From positions 40,616,120 to 40,680,119 of the forward strand of contig NC_085141.1 of NCBI RefSeq assembly GCF_024139115.2: 64,000 bases of DNA. The letters are read 5' to 3'. Numbering within the stretch: the first letter of the stretch is position 1; every line of letters starts with the position of its first letter. The DNA is from Armigeres subalbatus. Its lineage: Eukaryota; Arthropoda; Insecta; Diptera; Culicidae. Under the pieces are notes generated by a model. That model was given only the letters and a program-made list of their open reading frames with translations. It ran no database searches and was not told the origin of the DNA. Position numbers and translations under genes: made by a program. Positions 33,902 through 43,981 of the stretch are shown one piece after another.

Positions 33902-34098
33902 ATGTCCGATCGTCAACTTTCGGCTACGTTGATGGAGGAGAAGAAACCGCTAACGCGGATTTTTATGCGCCCGGGAGTCATCGAAGAGGAACCGGACTCG
34001 CTGGACAGTGTGATCGGCAACTTGCCTCTGACGGTGGTGCCCAGTTTGGCGCGGATTTCCACCCAAGGAAGCTGCTTCAGTCGGCAGGAAAGTGTGCG
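33902..34098 (+). CDS. First coding exon of an unidentified host gene
   Basis: The ATG at 33902 (context 'gaaatATGtcc', A at -3) opens a 65-codon frame that starts MSDRQLSATLMEEKKPL. It continues through an acidic stretch (RPGVIEEEPDSLDSVIGN) and ends in QGSCFSRQESVR at 'gtgcg|gtgagt', a strong splice donor at 34099. The coding part is 197 nt, so the intron would be phase 2. The N-terminus is hydrophilic, without a signal peptide or membrane segment; Ser/Arg motifs near the end (FSRQES) could be kinase sites. Composition is GC-richer than the flanks and clearly exon-like. I do not recognise the protein. The reading begins in frame at 33860 only through a non-ATG codon, so 33902 is preferred. 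Confidence 0.6.
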
Positions 34099-35200
34099 GT
34101 GAGTACTGATACTGTTGTGGGGATCACGCTAATGATCACGTGGTTTACTTTGTCCATCAATTTGAAGGAGAGAAATTGTGAAGGGAAGCGCATCATCATT
34201 GCTGTGATTGCCGATGAACGAAAATACAAATAAGCGATCCGATGGATACTGGATTTGACTGGTCTAGGCTGAGTGGGATTGAGAGCGGGATTATTATGTT
34301 GAATGTGATTATGATTAGCCAACCGAGAAGCGTAATTGTTTCTGGAAAACAGCGAAAATAAACAACAAAGGCTAGCTTCGGATGTCATATTGAGTTCAAT
34401 TGTTTGTATGCAAAAATAGGGTCAAGGGAGGAAATGTTAGCCACAATGTAACAACGTTGACTCACCACGCAAAATAATCAACCGGTGATTGATAGATTTT
34501 CTAACAATTCTGTATAAGAACCTAAAAAAACCTGTACAAGAACTGGTATATGCAAAAATGCTAGATTCCAGAGGCGTCGCGTGATTTAACCTGTGCACTG
34601 TTCACCTAAATTTGAATATTTTGAGAAAAGATGTGTAAAAGGAACTTGAAATCTTTATATATAAAAACCAATCTATGTATACCTAGGAGTTGAACGGAAT
34701 GATCGGGACAGGCAAAAGTTTATCGAAATTCAAATGACCATAACTCTGTGAAAAATCAACCGATTTGTTTCGTGCTTACAGTGTACGACTGGAAAATTTA
34801 TCAAGTTTTGGGAAACTGTTTCAAATCCGTGTTCAGACCGCTGGACACCGGAAATAATCCGGATTACTTGAGGGCATGTCAGAAATGCTATATTTTGAAC
34901 GCTTGTATTTTTTGCTTGGGTGAAATGTTGGCTCTTTCTATATATTTTACATAAACTAGAGCAATTTCTGAGTTGATTGATATATTGATGTCACAGATCG
35001 AACTACACAAACCTAAGATATGGCCGTTTCCGTGAAATCCGTGAAACCGGTTCTACCCATTGTCGCAAGCACGATATTGTTCTAGTAGGCAGCTTTCTTG
35101 CACCAAGTGGTATCCTGTGTTTCTGAGCAAAAATTGAAATCACAATTGTCCTAGACTGCCGTCTTACGCATATTTGTCCCATGTTTAATGAGATTTCCTG
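34099..35200. other. Presumed start of an intron; no gene
   Basis: Sequence after the splice donor of the candidate exon. No second exon is identifiable. The rest of the gene probably lies beyond the window or is hidden in short exons I cannot call. Confidence 0.35.
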
Positions 35201-35204
35201 GAGT

Positions 35205-35902
35205 GTGCCAATTACCGAGGAAAATCCCTCCTTAATCCGGCGTTCAAAATTATGTCCCGTATTCTGTTCAACAGATTGAGACCGCTTGAAGAGTCCTTCG
35301 TCGGCGAATACCAAGCAAGTTTTCGTGAGGGCCGATCAACGACGGATCAAATGTTTACCCTGAGACAAATCCTTTCCGGGAGTACAACTTGCAAACACAT
35401 CATCTGTTTATTGATTTCAAGGCGGCGTACGATTCAGTGAAACGGAATGAATTATGGCAAATTATGCTTGAACATGGTTTTCCGGCGATTCGTATAACGT
35501 TGAACGGATCGAAATCAAGTGTAAGGGTTGCGGATGAAATATCGACGTCATTTGTTACCTTAGATTGATTAAAGCAGGGTGATGAACTTTCGAATCTGTT
35601 GTTCAATATAGCGCTCGAGGGAGCGATAAGGAGAGCTGGTGTGCAAAGAAGCGGTACCATTATCACAAGATCGGATTTGCGGACGATATCGATATTATCG
35701 GGATTGATCGTCGTGCCGTGGAAGAGGCTTTTATGCCTTTTAAGAGGGAGACAGCGAGGATTGGACTCACGATCAATACCAGCAAAACGATGTACATGGT
35801 CGCTGGCAATCAACGTGGGTTCATTAGTGGTAGTGATAGCGAAATAGTGCTGGATGGTGAAAAGTTTGAAGTGGTAGAAGAATTTGTGTATCTTGGAACA
35901 TT
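35205..35902 (+). pseudogene. LINE reverse-transcriptase fragment, 5' part
   Basis: Shifting frames give YRGKSLLNPAFKIMSRILF, then EYQASFREGRSTTDQMFTLR, 'AAYDSVKRNELW', 'KQGDELSNLLFNIALEGAIRR', the catalytic GFADDIDIIG (about 35666-35697), RIGLTINTSKTMYMVAGNQ and VEEFVYLGT. This is the RT domain of an RTE-type (possibly related-clade) LINE with several frameshifts. It breaks off at the hAT-like insertion at 35903 and resumes at 41081. Confidence 0.8.
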
Positions 35903-36269
35903 CATGGGCGTAGCCAGGATTTCGAGAAGGGGGGGGGGGTGCAACTTTTTTGGTCTTCTAAATCGTAGTTTTATAAAAACACAACACATGAAACAAAATC
36001 CAAACCAAATCGAAGCAATAATGATTAAGTCAATAATGGATTTAAAAATGCGTGATTTATTGATCATCAGATATTTTTAAATAAAGTGAGAAAAATATTA
36101 ACGAACTTAGTATTCAGAAAGAATATAAAATCGCCTATAACAATTATTATAAAAATCCTGCATTCTTCCATAAGTTTAAGAAAACTAGAACCATACATAT
36201 GAATTTCTAAACAAATCCTCTCTGAAATAATATTTATTATAAAATAGACAGGAAAATCAATATGCAAGC

Positions 36270-37330
36270 TTTCTCCAGGAATTCCTTCGACAATTGCTCC
36301 TGGCATTCTATCCGAAATTCTATCAGGGATTCTTTAGGAATGCCTCCAGCAACTTCTTCGGCAGTGTCTCCAGGAATTCCACCATAAATTTTGCCGGGAA
36401 TTGATCCGAAAGTTCCATCATTATTTACTCCAGGAAAATCTTCACGAACTTCTTTATACGTTCTGCAGAATTCCCTGCAATAATTCAAATAATTTCGTGC
36501 TGTTCCCCATAATTTATAAGAATAAGAATATTCCTTGGAAATTCCGCAGAATTGTCAGTAAACATTCCTGAGAATTTCGCGAAAAATCTTCGAATTTCTT
36601 GTGTAAATTCCATAAATTTTCCGTGAATTGTTTCGAATAATTTCTTGTGAAAATTGCAAAAAATTTCTCCAGGAATTCCACCGGAAATTTAAGAAATTAT
36701 ACCGAAAATGAAATCAACAATGGAATTTTCGGAGGAATTCCTAGATTATTTCGCAATGAAATCCTGAAAGAATTCCGGTGGAAACTTCGAGATTTCCACT
36801 GGGAGATCCTCCAAAAGTTTCTCCGAAAATTCCTCCTGGAATTCTTCCAGGAGTTCAACCGGCATTTCCACCAAGAATTTCTCTAGAATTTCCTTCGAGA
36901 ATTATTCCGGTAGTTCTATCGGCAGTTCCTCTGAAAATTCTTCCGGGAATTTCGGCAGAATTGGAATTTATTTAAGCTTCTTCAGGAATTTATATAGATT
37001 TTCCACCAGAAGCTCCTCCGAGAATTTCTCTGCGAGCTCCTCAGGGAATTCTCCGGGAGGTCCTCTGATGATGATGATGGTCCAGCTACAAACCCCAACA
37101 AGATGAATTCTCTTGTTTCCGAGAATGCTTCTGGTAGTTTCCCCGGGGTTCCTTTGAAAATTCTCCCGGGAGTTTCTTCAGAAATACTTCCAGAAAATTC
37201 CTTCGAGAGTTCCTCCGGGAATTCCACCAGCAATTCCTCCGGGAGTTCCACCAGAAGCTATTCCAGGAAATTATTCAGTCTTTTTTCAGGAAATCATTTA
37301 GGCTTTCTTCAGAAATTAAGCTGGAAATTC
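36270..37330 (+). repeat. 12-bp minisatellite block, plus orientation
   Basis: The ARTTCCTCCRGR-type unit is seen in clear 12-bp phase, for example across 36810-36960. Frames through it read as short repeats and are not genes. Confidence 0.8.
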
Positions 37331-37337
37331 CTCACTT

Positions 37338-37568
37338 GTCATAAGACGAGTTTGTACAATCCCATTGAATTCCACCACTTAATTGTATCTTGACAGATAC
37401 GTATTTCGACCTCAACAGTAAGGCCTTCAGTGTCTCGTACTTGACTCGTACTTGAGTCGAGTCAAGTACGAGACACTGAAGACGGCCTTACTGTTGAGGT
37501 CGAAATACGTATCTGTCAAGATACAATTAAGTGGTGGAATTCAATGGGATTGTACAAACATGACAAGT
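37338..37568. repeat. Ribozyme-like repeat, copy B, as a ~230-bp palindrome
   Basis: Two copies face head to head about 37447. The right half carries an intact CACTGAAGACGGCC...GGTCGAAATACG core on the plus strand. The left half has lost three bases (GAAGACGGCC has become GAAGGCC), which removes a core residue. Both are bounded by 'gtcataagacgag'- or 'tgacaagtg'-type ends. Confidence 0.8.
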
Positions 37569-37606
37569 GAGGACATTCCACTAAAAAGCTCAAAATAATT
37601 TTCTTA

Positions 37607-38030
37607 ATGGAAATTCCTCCCGAAGTTCTTCCGATAGGTTCTCTGGGAGCTCATCCGGGAGATCCTCTAGGAATTCTTCTAGGAGTTCCTCCTGAAATTC
37701 CTCCGGGAGATCTCACGGGAGCTCCTCCGGCAGTTCCTTCGGAAATTCCTCCGGGAGATCCACCAGTAGTTTCTACGAGAATCCCTCCGGGAGTTTCACC
37801 GGCAGTTTCTCCGGGTGTTTCTCTGAAAAGGAACTCCCAGAGTAATTTCCGGAGGAACTCCCGGGGGATTTTCTATAGGAATTTCCGGAGAAATTATCAG
37901 AGGAATTCTCGGAGGAACTGCCGGTGGAACTTCTGGAGGAATTTATTGAAGAACTACAGGAAGAATTTCCGGAGGAAATCCTGGAGGAGCTCTCGTGAGA
38001 ATCCTAGGATGAACTCTCAAAGGACCTGTC
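37607..38030. repeat. 12-bp minisatellite with orientation switch near 37830
   Basis: Units run in the plus orientation up to about 37830 and in the minus orientation after it, another inverted arrangement. Frames of up to 158 codons are artefacts. Confidence 0.75.
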
Positions 38031-38182
38031 ATAAGACGAGTTTGTACAATCCCATTGAATTCCACAACTTAATTGTATCTTGACAGATACGTATTTCGAC
38101 CTCAACAGTAAGGCCGTCTTCAAGGCCGTAAAAACTCGTCTTATGACAGGTGAAAACATTCCACTAAAAAGCTCAAAATAAT
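38030..38182 (-). repeat. Ribozyme-like repeat, copy C (rearranged)
   Basis: Same family on the minus strand, but the core reads TTGAAGA instead of CTGAAGA. The sequence beyond 'ggccgt' is joined directly to the opposite terminus ('aaactcgtcttatgacagg'), as if the centre of a palindrome were deleted. The flank 'attccactaaaaagctc' follows, as at 37572 and 61148. Confidence 0.7.
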
Positions 38183-38184
38183 TT

Positions 38185-39130
38185 CCTCTCAAAGGAACTT
38201 CCGCAAGAATTCCAGGAGGAACTCCTGGAAGAATTCTTAAAAGAACCTCCCAGAGGAATTCCCGTAAGAACTCCCAGAGAAATTCTCCGAGGAACTTCTG
38301 GAGGAATTTGTAGATAAATGCCAGATAATAAATTCCAGAAGGAACTACTGGTGGAACTTCAGAGGAACATCCGGTGGAATACCATAGAGGAAGAGAAAAA
38401 AATATTTAAGAAAAAACTTCCGAAATCCCATTTCCCGTGAAATTCCTGCCAAATATCGTCCAGGAATTCCCTGTGAAGTTCCTGGAGGTATTACCGGAGA
38501 ATTTCATGGAAAAAACTCCTGGAAGAACTCCCGGAAGAACTCCCACAAGCACTTCCGGAGGAATTTCCACATGGAAGTTCTGAACTAATTCTTAGAGAAG
38601 TTCCTAAAGGAATTTCCGAAAAAATATCTGAAGGAAGTCCCAGAAAAATACCAGAAGGAATTAATGCAAAATTCCCAGATGAAATCCTGAATTGCTGAAG
38701 AAAATCCCTGCGGAATGTTCCGAAGAAATTTCTGGAAGAATTCTTGGGAGATATCCGACTAAATTCCGAGTGAAGTCCGGAAGGAATTCTAGTACACTTC
38801 CGCGGAAAATCTCCCGGAGAAATTCCTGGAGGAACTCCTGGAGAAGTACCTGAAGAAACTCCCGAAAAAATACCTGTAAGAATTTCTGGGGAAATACTTG
38901 AACGAATTCCAGGAGAAATCCATGAAGATATTTCTAGAGGATTTCTTGAAGGATATTCTGAAGTAACTGCGAAAAGAATTCCAGATCGGAATGCTAGATG
39001 GTTTCGCTATTGAATGTTTGGAGGTATTCCCGGAAAATTTCCTGGAAGTAATTTCGGATGAATTAAAGGAAGAGTTCCGAGAGGAATGCCCGGAGAAGTT
39101 CCTAGAAGAATTTCCAAAGTGTCGATATCT
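38185..39130 (-). repeat. 12-bp minisatellite block, minus orientation
   Basis: Reverse-oriented units ('ggaggaattcccgg' style). With 36270-37330 it forms arms of a ~2.9-kb inverted structure around the palindrome at 37338-37568. Confidence 0.75.
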
Positions 39131-40002
39131 TAGCAGAGAGCAGTAGGGTTGATTTTGTCCCACGTTCCCACTAGCCAGTCAATTGTGAGTGTCTTCTTCT
39201 ACAATTCATCAAGTATTGAGCATTGAGCTTAGTTCACTTTTATTCATTCTTCGCATCACTACCAAATTCAGATCATTTTATTTAATCTTATTAACTATAA
39301 ATTCAAATCAACTTCAAATAATTTTAGCACATGTATTCTGGATTCACTCCACCAACGGTTAGTTTGAGTATCGGCTGCTTGTATCGAAGAAGAAGGGGTG
39401 ATTCACATGCTGGAAATCCCTTTTATACCCGTTGCATATCACTCGTAGACGGAAAAAGGATCTTTATAAACGCTGCTTTCGTTCAGTTGGTACGTTTTAG
39501 GTCAACTGCTATTTCGGGCGCTACCATCATGCAATCGATGAACAAGGGATTCTTCTTAAGGGGATGATTGGTTTTAACATCTAGATGGAGCTAGTATATT
39601 CGTACACGAACACAAAGGAATTTGTTATAGATTTACAAGTGAAATTGTGGAACTAAATCGGAGGATTTCCGTCATAAATTTTTGAAGAAACTTCTGGTAG
39701 AATTTTGGGAAGAAATTCCGTATGTATTCTTGACGGAACTCTCGAATGCATGCCTGAAGGAAATGCCGGATTCTTCCTGAAGAGAGAATAGCCGAAGAAA
39801 TATCTAGAAGTAAATCTTGGGGAGAAGGAAAGAAATCTTCAAGGAATTTCCTCGTGAATTTCCTAAAAAAAATTAGTGGGGGGTTTCTAGATAAGGAGCA
39901 ATTACAATTACACGAGACGGATTTTCGAACGATTTTCAGATAACTTTCCGGAGGAATTCAGAAGTTCGCAGGGAGCTTCTAGAAGGATTTCAAGGAGAAT
40001 TT
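39131..40002. other. Interior of the hAT-like composite element
   Basis: Mostly featureless. 39640-40000 returns to degenerate 12-bp-like repeats. A 78-codon frame at 39331-39567 has no recognisable motif. Confidence 0.4.
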
Positions 40003-40032
40003 TTGAGCCAGAAATGTTTCGAGTTGTTTAGG

Positions 40033-40230
40033 ATTGCGCGGCCGGTAATAAAGTTAATTAGTTCAGTACGTGTTGGCTCTTGTTTCGGACGGCAGAACGA
40101 TCGCGCGATTTGCCGAAATTTTGTGTTTTGCATTGCGCGGCCGGTAATAAAGTTAATTAGTTCAGTGCGTGTTGGCTCTTGTTTCGGACGGCAGAACGAT
40201 CGCGCGATTTGCCGAAATTTTGTGTTTTGT
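40033..40230 (+). repeat. 99-bp tandem duplication
   Basis: Two copies (40033-40131 and 40132-40230), nearly identical, starting 'attgcgcggccggtaat'. Because 99 is a multiple of 3, a short frame repeats a 33-residue unit; I do not take this as a gene. The preceding 'agaaatgtttcgagttgttta' (40011) recurs at 40874. Confidence 0.85.
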
Positions 40231-40554
40231 TTTGTTTTTTCCTTAGGACGGTTCGTAAGTAAATTGATGAATATATTTTATTATTTTTACAGCATATACT
40301 GTTATTGACAAACGCTCTATATTGTCGAATAGAGCTCCCTATTATTCACCTTTCCCACTAACACAAATTTTCCTTCCCGAGACATCTATAAAGGTAGTAT
40401 GGGTTCCCTGCATCTTCACTAGTAGATGTTGAACTAACATTCCTTCCCTTCCTTCCGTGATTGTAAGGACGTGGCCAGGTGTACAACTGCTACTGTATAG
40501 GAAAAGGTACTAATCCCAAGTACCAATTTGCGACAATATACAGTAGATTGCTCA

Positions 40555-40875
40555 ATTCAAGCTCTGTCTGGTGGGAAGGCGGGTGTCGCGGGAGAGGGTT
40601 CTCTTCGTCGACTTCCCCTCATTCGAATGGAAGTGACAGGCAGGGAATTTCTTTGCGGTTTGTCACCTCAGAATGCAAGTTCGCATTCGCAATGCAAAAA
40701 TTCATTCGCAGAGTGATCTGCTTCTTGTCACTTTTGTTTAAGGGAGGGGGAGTCGACGGGGAGAGTCCTCTCTTGCGACATTCACCCTTATTCCGGATGG
40801 AGCTTGAATTGAGCATTGTATAGCCACCCACGATTTGTACAATCACATATGCTATGCTATGCTATGCTATGCAGA
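40555..40875. repeat. Inverted GC-rich pair and TATGC microsatellite
   Basis: 40560-40640 and 40725-40800 are imperfect reverse complements ('gtcgacttcccct' against 'agggggagtcgac'). 40848-40872 is a run of TATGC. Both are inside the hAT-like element near its right end. Confidence 0.6.
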
Positions 40876-41080
40876 AATGTTTCGAGTTGTTTAGAACTTT
40901 CATGTATTATGGATCCTGGATGCCCTAATAAGTTTTGGGAATCTTTTGAATTTCAAACACCTATTTCTGTATATGATCGGATCGTAAAGTGCACATGTTT
41001 GAGGGAATTCATTTCAGTACCCGTTCAATCTTTCCACAATTTAGGGGGGGAGCCTCTCTTGCTACGCCATTGGGAACATT

Positions 41081-41640
41081 AGTGACGTGCGATAATTATG
41101 TTACCTGCGAGGTGAAAAGGCGTATCGCTGCTTCAAATAGGGCTTATTACGGACTTCGTAACTAGCTTAAGTCCCGTGGTCTGAAAACTAAAACAAAACT
41201 CGCGCTGCATACTACTCTGATTCTTCCGGTGGCTTATACGGCCATGAAACATGGACGTTAAAGGAGGCTGATCGGAAAGCTTTCGGAGTGTTTGGTGCTG
41301 GTGTGCTGCGGACTGAAGGTGCTGCGGACAATACTCGGCGGTAAACGAATTGTACCTGGTGTATAAAGGGCTGGATATTATTAAGCTTATTCAACACGGC
41401 AGACTACGATGGGCTGGTCACGTTGCTCGTATGCCGGAAGAACGTCAAGCGAAGATAATATTTAGTAGAGAACCCGGAAGTGGCCGCAGGCTTCGTGGAA
41501 GGCCGCGTACACGATGGCTTTTTGCAGTTGAAGAGGACCTGAGGGCGCTCAATGTTCAGAGCGACTGGAAGCGATTGGCCCAGGATCGAGTCCAGTGGAC
41601 AAGGATACTCCATTCGGCGTAGGTTCGTAGGCTGTAGCCC
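41081..41640 (+). pseudogene. LINE reverse-transcriptase fragment, 3' part
   Basis: Continuation of 35205-35902. It includes 'CEVKRRIAASNRAYYGLR', 'LRWAGHVARMPEERQAK' (about 41407-41460) and RGRPRTRWLFAVEEDLRAL, the usual C-terminal region of RTE-type ORF2. It ends ILHSA-stop, then a short 3' end with 'caagtaagtaag' (41643-41655), a microsatellite tail like that of the element at 17324. Confidence 0.8.
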
Positions 41641-41958
41641 ATCAAGTAAGTAAGTATAAGATTTCCTATGTACATAGAACAAATTCGTAGCGTAGAATTT
41701 CACGACATAATTCGATAACTCGAAAATCATCATGTACAAAATTCAATTCTAAGCATTTTTGCCAAAATAATATTAATTTTATCTCGTACAGGTAATGTTT
41801 TTTGACAAAATTACTAAATTTAGATAGGGTGGTCCCGAAAAAACCAATTTTTAGCTTCTACTCTTTTCAATTCAAATTATTTTCAAAAACTGTCAAAGAA
41901 TCGCTTCACGGTCTTTGGATTGCGCATCTTTTGGTTATTTAATATGGTTGTTAACTAG

Positions 41959-42174
41959 GTTGAAGAGCTAGTTAAGGCACAAGCCACCATTCGTGCGTTG
42001 CAAGGCAATCTGTCGTCTCCAAGATATGAAAGTGAGGAAACCAGTAGTACTAAGCGTCAAACTGAATCGAACCGTCATTCTGGGCATGGCACCGTTGAGC
42101 TGTCCAGATTCGTTTCATCAATGAATCAAATAAAAATGGATGGTGAGGAGTACCACAAAGCGTATTTTCCATAA
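41959..42174 (+). other. 71-codon coding-like fragment without ATG
   Basis: The frame opens after a stop at 41956 and reads VEELVKAQATIRALQGNLSS, then a Ser/Glu-rich stretch, to a stop at 42172-42174. It looks like a piece of a retrotransposon gag protein (inference from style only). It is too short and unmatched to name. Confidence 0.3.
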
Positions 42175-42179
42175 AAAAA

Positions 42180-43100
42180 TCTTGGGGAATTCCATTAACG
42201 AGAGATACAGCTGAACTGGTAGTTCGGCCGAAAAAGTCTTAACGTTTGGCCGAAATGATCGTTTGGCCGAATAGGTCATCAGCCCGAGAATGCCGTTTGG
42301 TCGAAATGGTCGTTTGACAGAATGGGCCATTTGGCCGAAAATATCGTTTAGGCTAACAGGTCATACGGCCAAATGTCAATAACTGTACGGGTAATTTAGT
42401 CAAAAATATCCATCCCTTTGTCCTAATGACATATACGGCAAAAGGGCCTTTTTGTCAAACGACCGTTGAACGAAAATTTGTAACCTCTCTACTTTTTAAG
42501 TCGATACTAGCATTTAAGCCAAAAGTCATCTAACCAAATCCCATTAAGCCGAACTAAACGAAACTGTTATCATGTCGAAAACGGTTTGACCAAGAATGTA
42601 GTTTGACCGAAAGGGACATACAGTCAAAATGGACATTCAGTCGAACTGGTAATTTGGCCGAAAAATTCATTTGACCGAAAATGCCCTTTGGTAGGAATGG
42701 TAATTTGGCCTAAAAATGTCCTTTCTGCAAAACAACCCTTTCGGCCAAAAGGCATTTACTGCCAAATGACCCTTTCGACTAAACGTCATTTTGGCAAAAT
42801 GATCAATTCAGCCAAAAGACACTTTTCAAAAAATAAGTTGCAGAAAGGACATTTTTGGGCCAAATGGCTCTTTCTGTCAAATGGCAATTTTTACCGAAAG
42901 ACATTTTTCGGTCGGTCGAACGACTTTTTCGGCCGAACGGCTTTTTCAGCCAAATTACCTGTTAGGGCAAACAACTTATTACCGACTTTCGGCCAAACTA
43001 CATTTTCGATCAAATCAGTTTTGACCTGATAACAGTTTCCGTTGAACGTTTAGTTTTTCTAAGTGGTACTTGGCTAGATGTCTTTTGGTCTAAAGGCCAG
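42180..43100. repeat. 17-bp GGCCGAAA minisatellite, degenerate
   Basis: Imperfect 'ttggccgaaa.gg' units in both orientations (orientation flips near 42720). The non-repetitive spacer 42483-42640 closely matches 63600-63735, so this is a dispersed family and not just slippage. Interrupted at 43103 by the DD37E transposon; resumes at 43982-44225. Confidence 0.75.
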
Positions 43101-43102
43101 TA

Positions 43103-43979
43103 AAGAATGTGCACAGCAAAAAGTGGTCACCCGAAAAATAGTGTTACAGGAATGAATTTAAATAAAATTCAACAACATAACGTTTATTTCATTAAAAACA
43201 AACTGAAATTGTCATACATAATTAATTCAGTGAATTTGATATTTTGTATGGAAATGCCCGTACCTTTCTCTTGACACCATTCATGAGGTTTTGCACGGCA
43301 TCATCCGTCACTAATATGGCAGCCTTTTGCCAGTTACGCCAGAAGATTTTCTCATCATTTGCTAAATTATTTGTTTCTAGAAGATTCCTTTTAACCAGGG
43401 CCCAGTACTTTTCGACTGGACGGAGCACAGGCGAATTTGGGAGGTTGAACTCCTTCGGGACAACATTAACGCTATTAGCAGCGTACCAGCTTTGAACCAG
43501 TTTTCCGTAATGACAAAATGCTAGACCTGGCCAGAACTTTCATGTTTCCTAATAAATGGCAATAGTCGTTTATTCAGACATTCGTCAACGTAAATTTGCG
43601 AATTTATAGTACCGATTGTGACGAAAATGTCGCTTCTGAGACCGCGGCCACACAATGCTTGCCATACGAGAAATTTCTTTTGGAACTTCGACAGTTTTTT
43701 CTGCATAAAATGTTCCGCAACACCTCTCCTTTGATTCGAGGTATAAAACAGTAATCACAGATTTAGCGATATTCAACGATTTTGCAATGTCGCCTTGCGA
43801 CATATTCGGATTTTCCACCTTTTGTGCAAATTAAGTTCGCGCACGTGTTATTGATTCGAAGCCATTTATCTACCATTTATCATTTATCTTCATATTAAGG
43901 TGTTCGTATTAACTATGCATGCACTGAGAAAACTGTGTTGAACCATTTTCGGTGACTACTTTTTGCTGTGCACATTCTT
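43103..43979 (-). mobile_element. ITmD37E-type Tc1/mariner transposon, internally deleted
   Basis: An 877-bp element. The inverted repeats begin AAGAATGTGCACAGCAAAAA at both ends, with TA duplicated at 43101-43102 and 43980-43981. It carries a broken transposase on the minus strand. A full element of this kind is usually about 1.3 kb, so roughly a third is missing. Confidence 0.85.
43222..43818 (-). pseudogene. DD37E transposase relic
   Basis: The N-terminal helix-turn-helix reads MSQGDIAKSLNIAKS. It then jumps to KFLVWQALCGRGLRSD and FWPGLAFCHYGK..., ending NSPVLRPVEKYWALVKRNL and a basic C-terminus. The catalytic domain between the HTH and 'VWQ' that should hold the first Asp is deleted. 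The second catalytic Asp (normally FWPD) is Gly (codon 43525-43527 on the plus strand), and the third acid is Glu (codon 43411-43413). Exactly 37 residues separate them, the signature of the ITmD37E group described from mosquitoes. It would catalyse cut-and-paste at TA; this copy cannot. Confidence 0.85.
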
Positions 43980-43981
43980 TA

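Larger units (their letters stand above)
35903..41072. mobile_element. 5.17-kb hAT-like composite element inserted in the LINE
   Basis: The left end is CATGGGCGTAGCC and the right end the reverse complement of CAATGGCGTAGC; poly-G runs sit just inside both ends (35930-35939, 41045-41051). The perfect 8-bp duplication GGAACATT (35895-35902 and 41073-41080) rejoins the LINE reading when the insert is removed. The interior is almost all minisatellite and nested palindromes, with no transposase. hAT-like by duplication length and end sequence. Confidence 0.82.
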
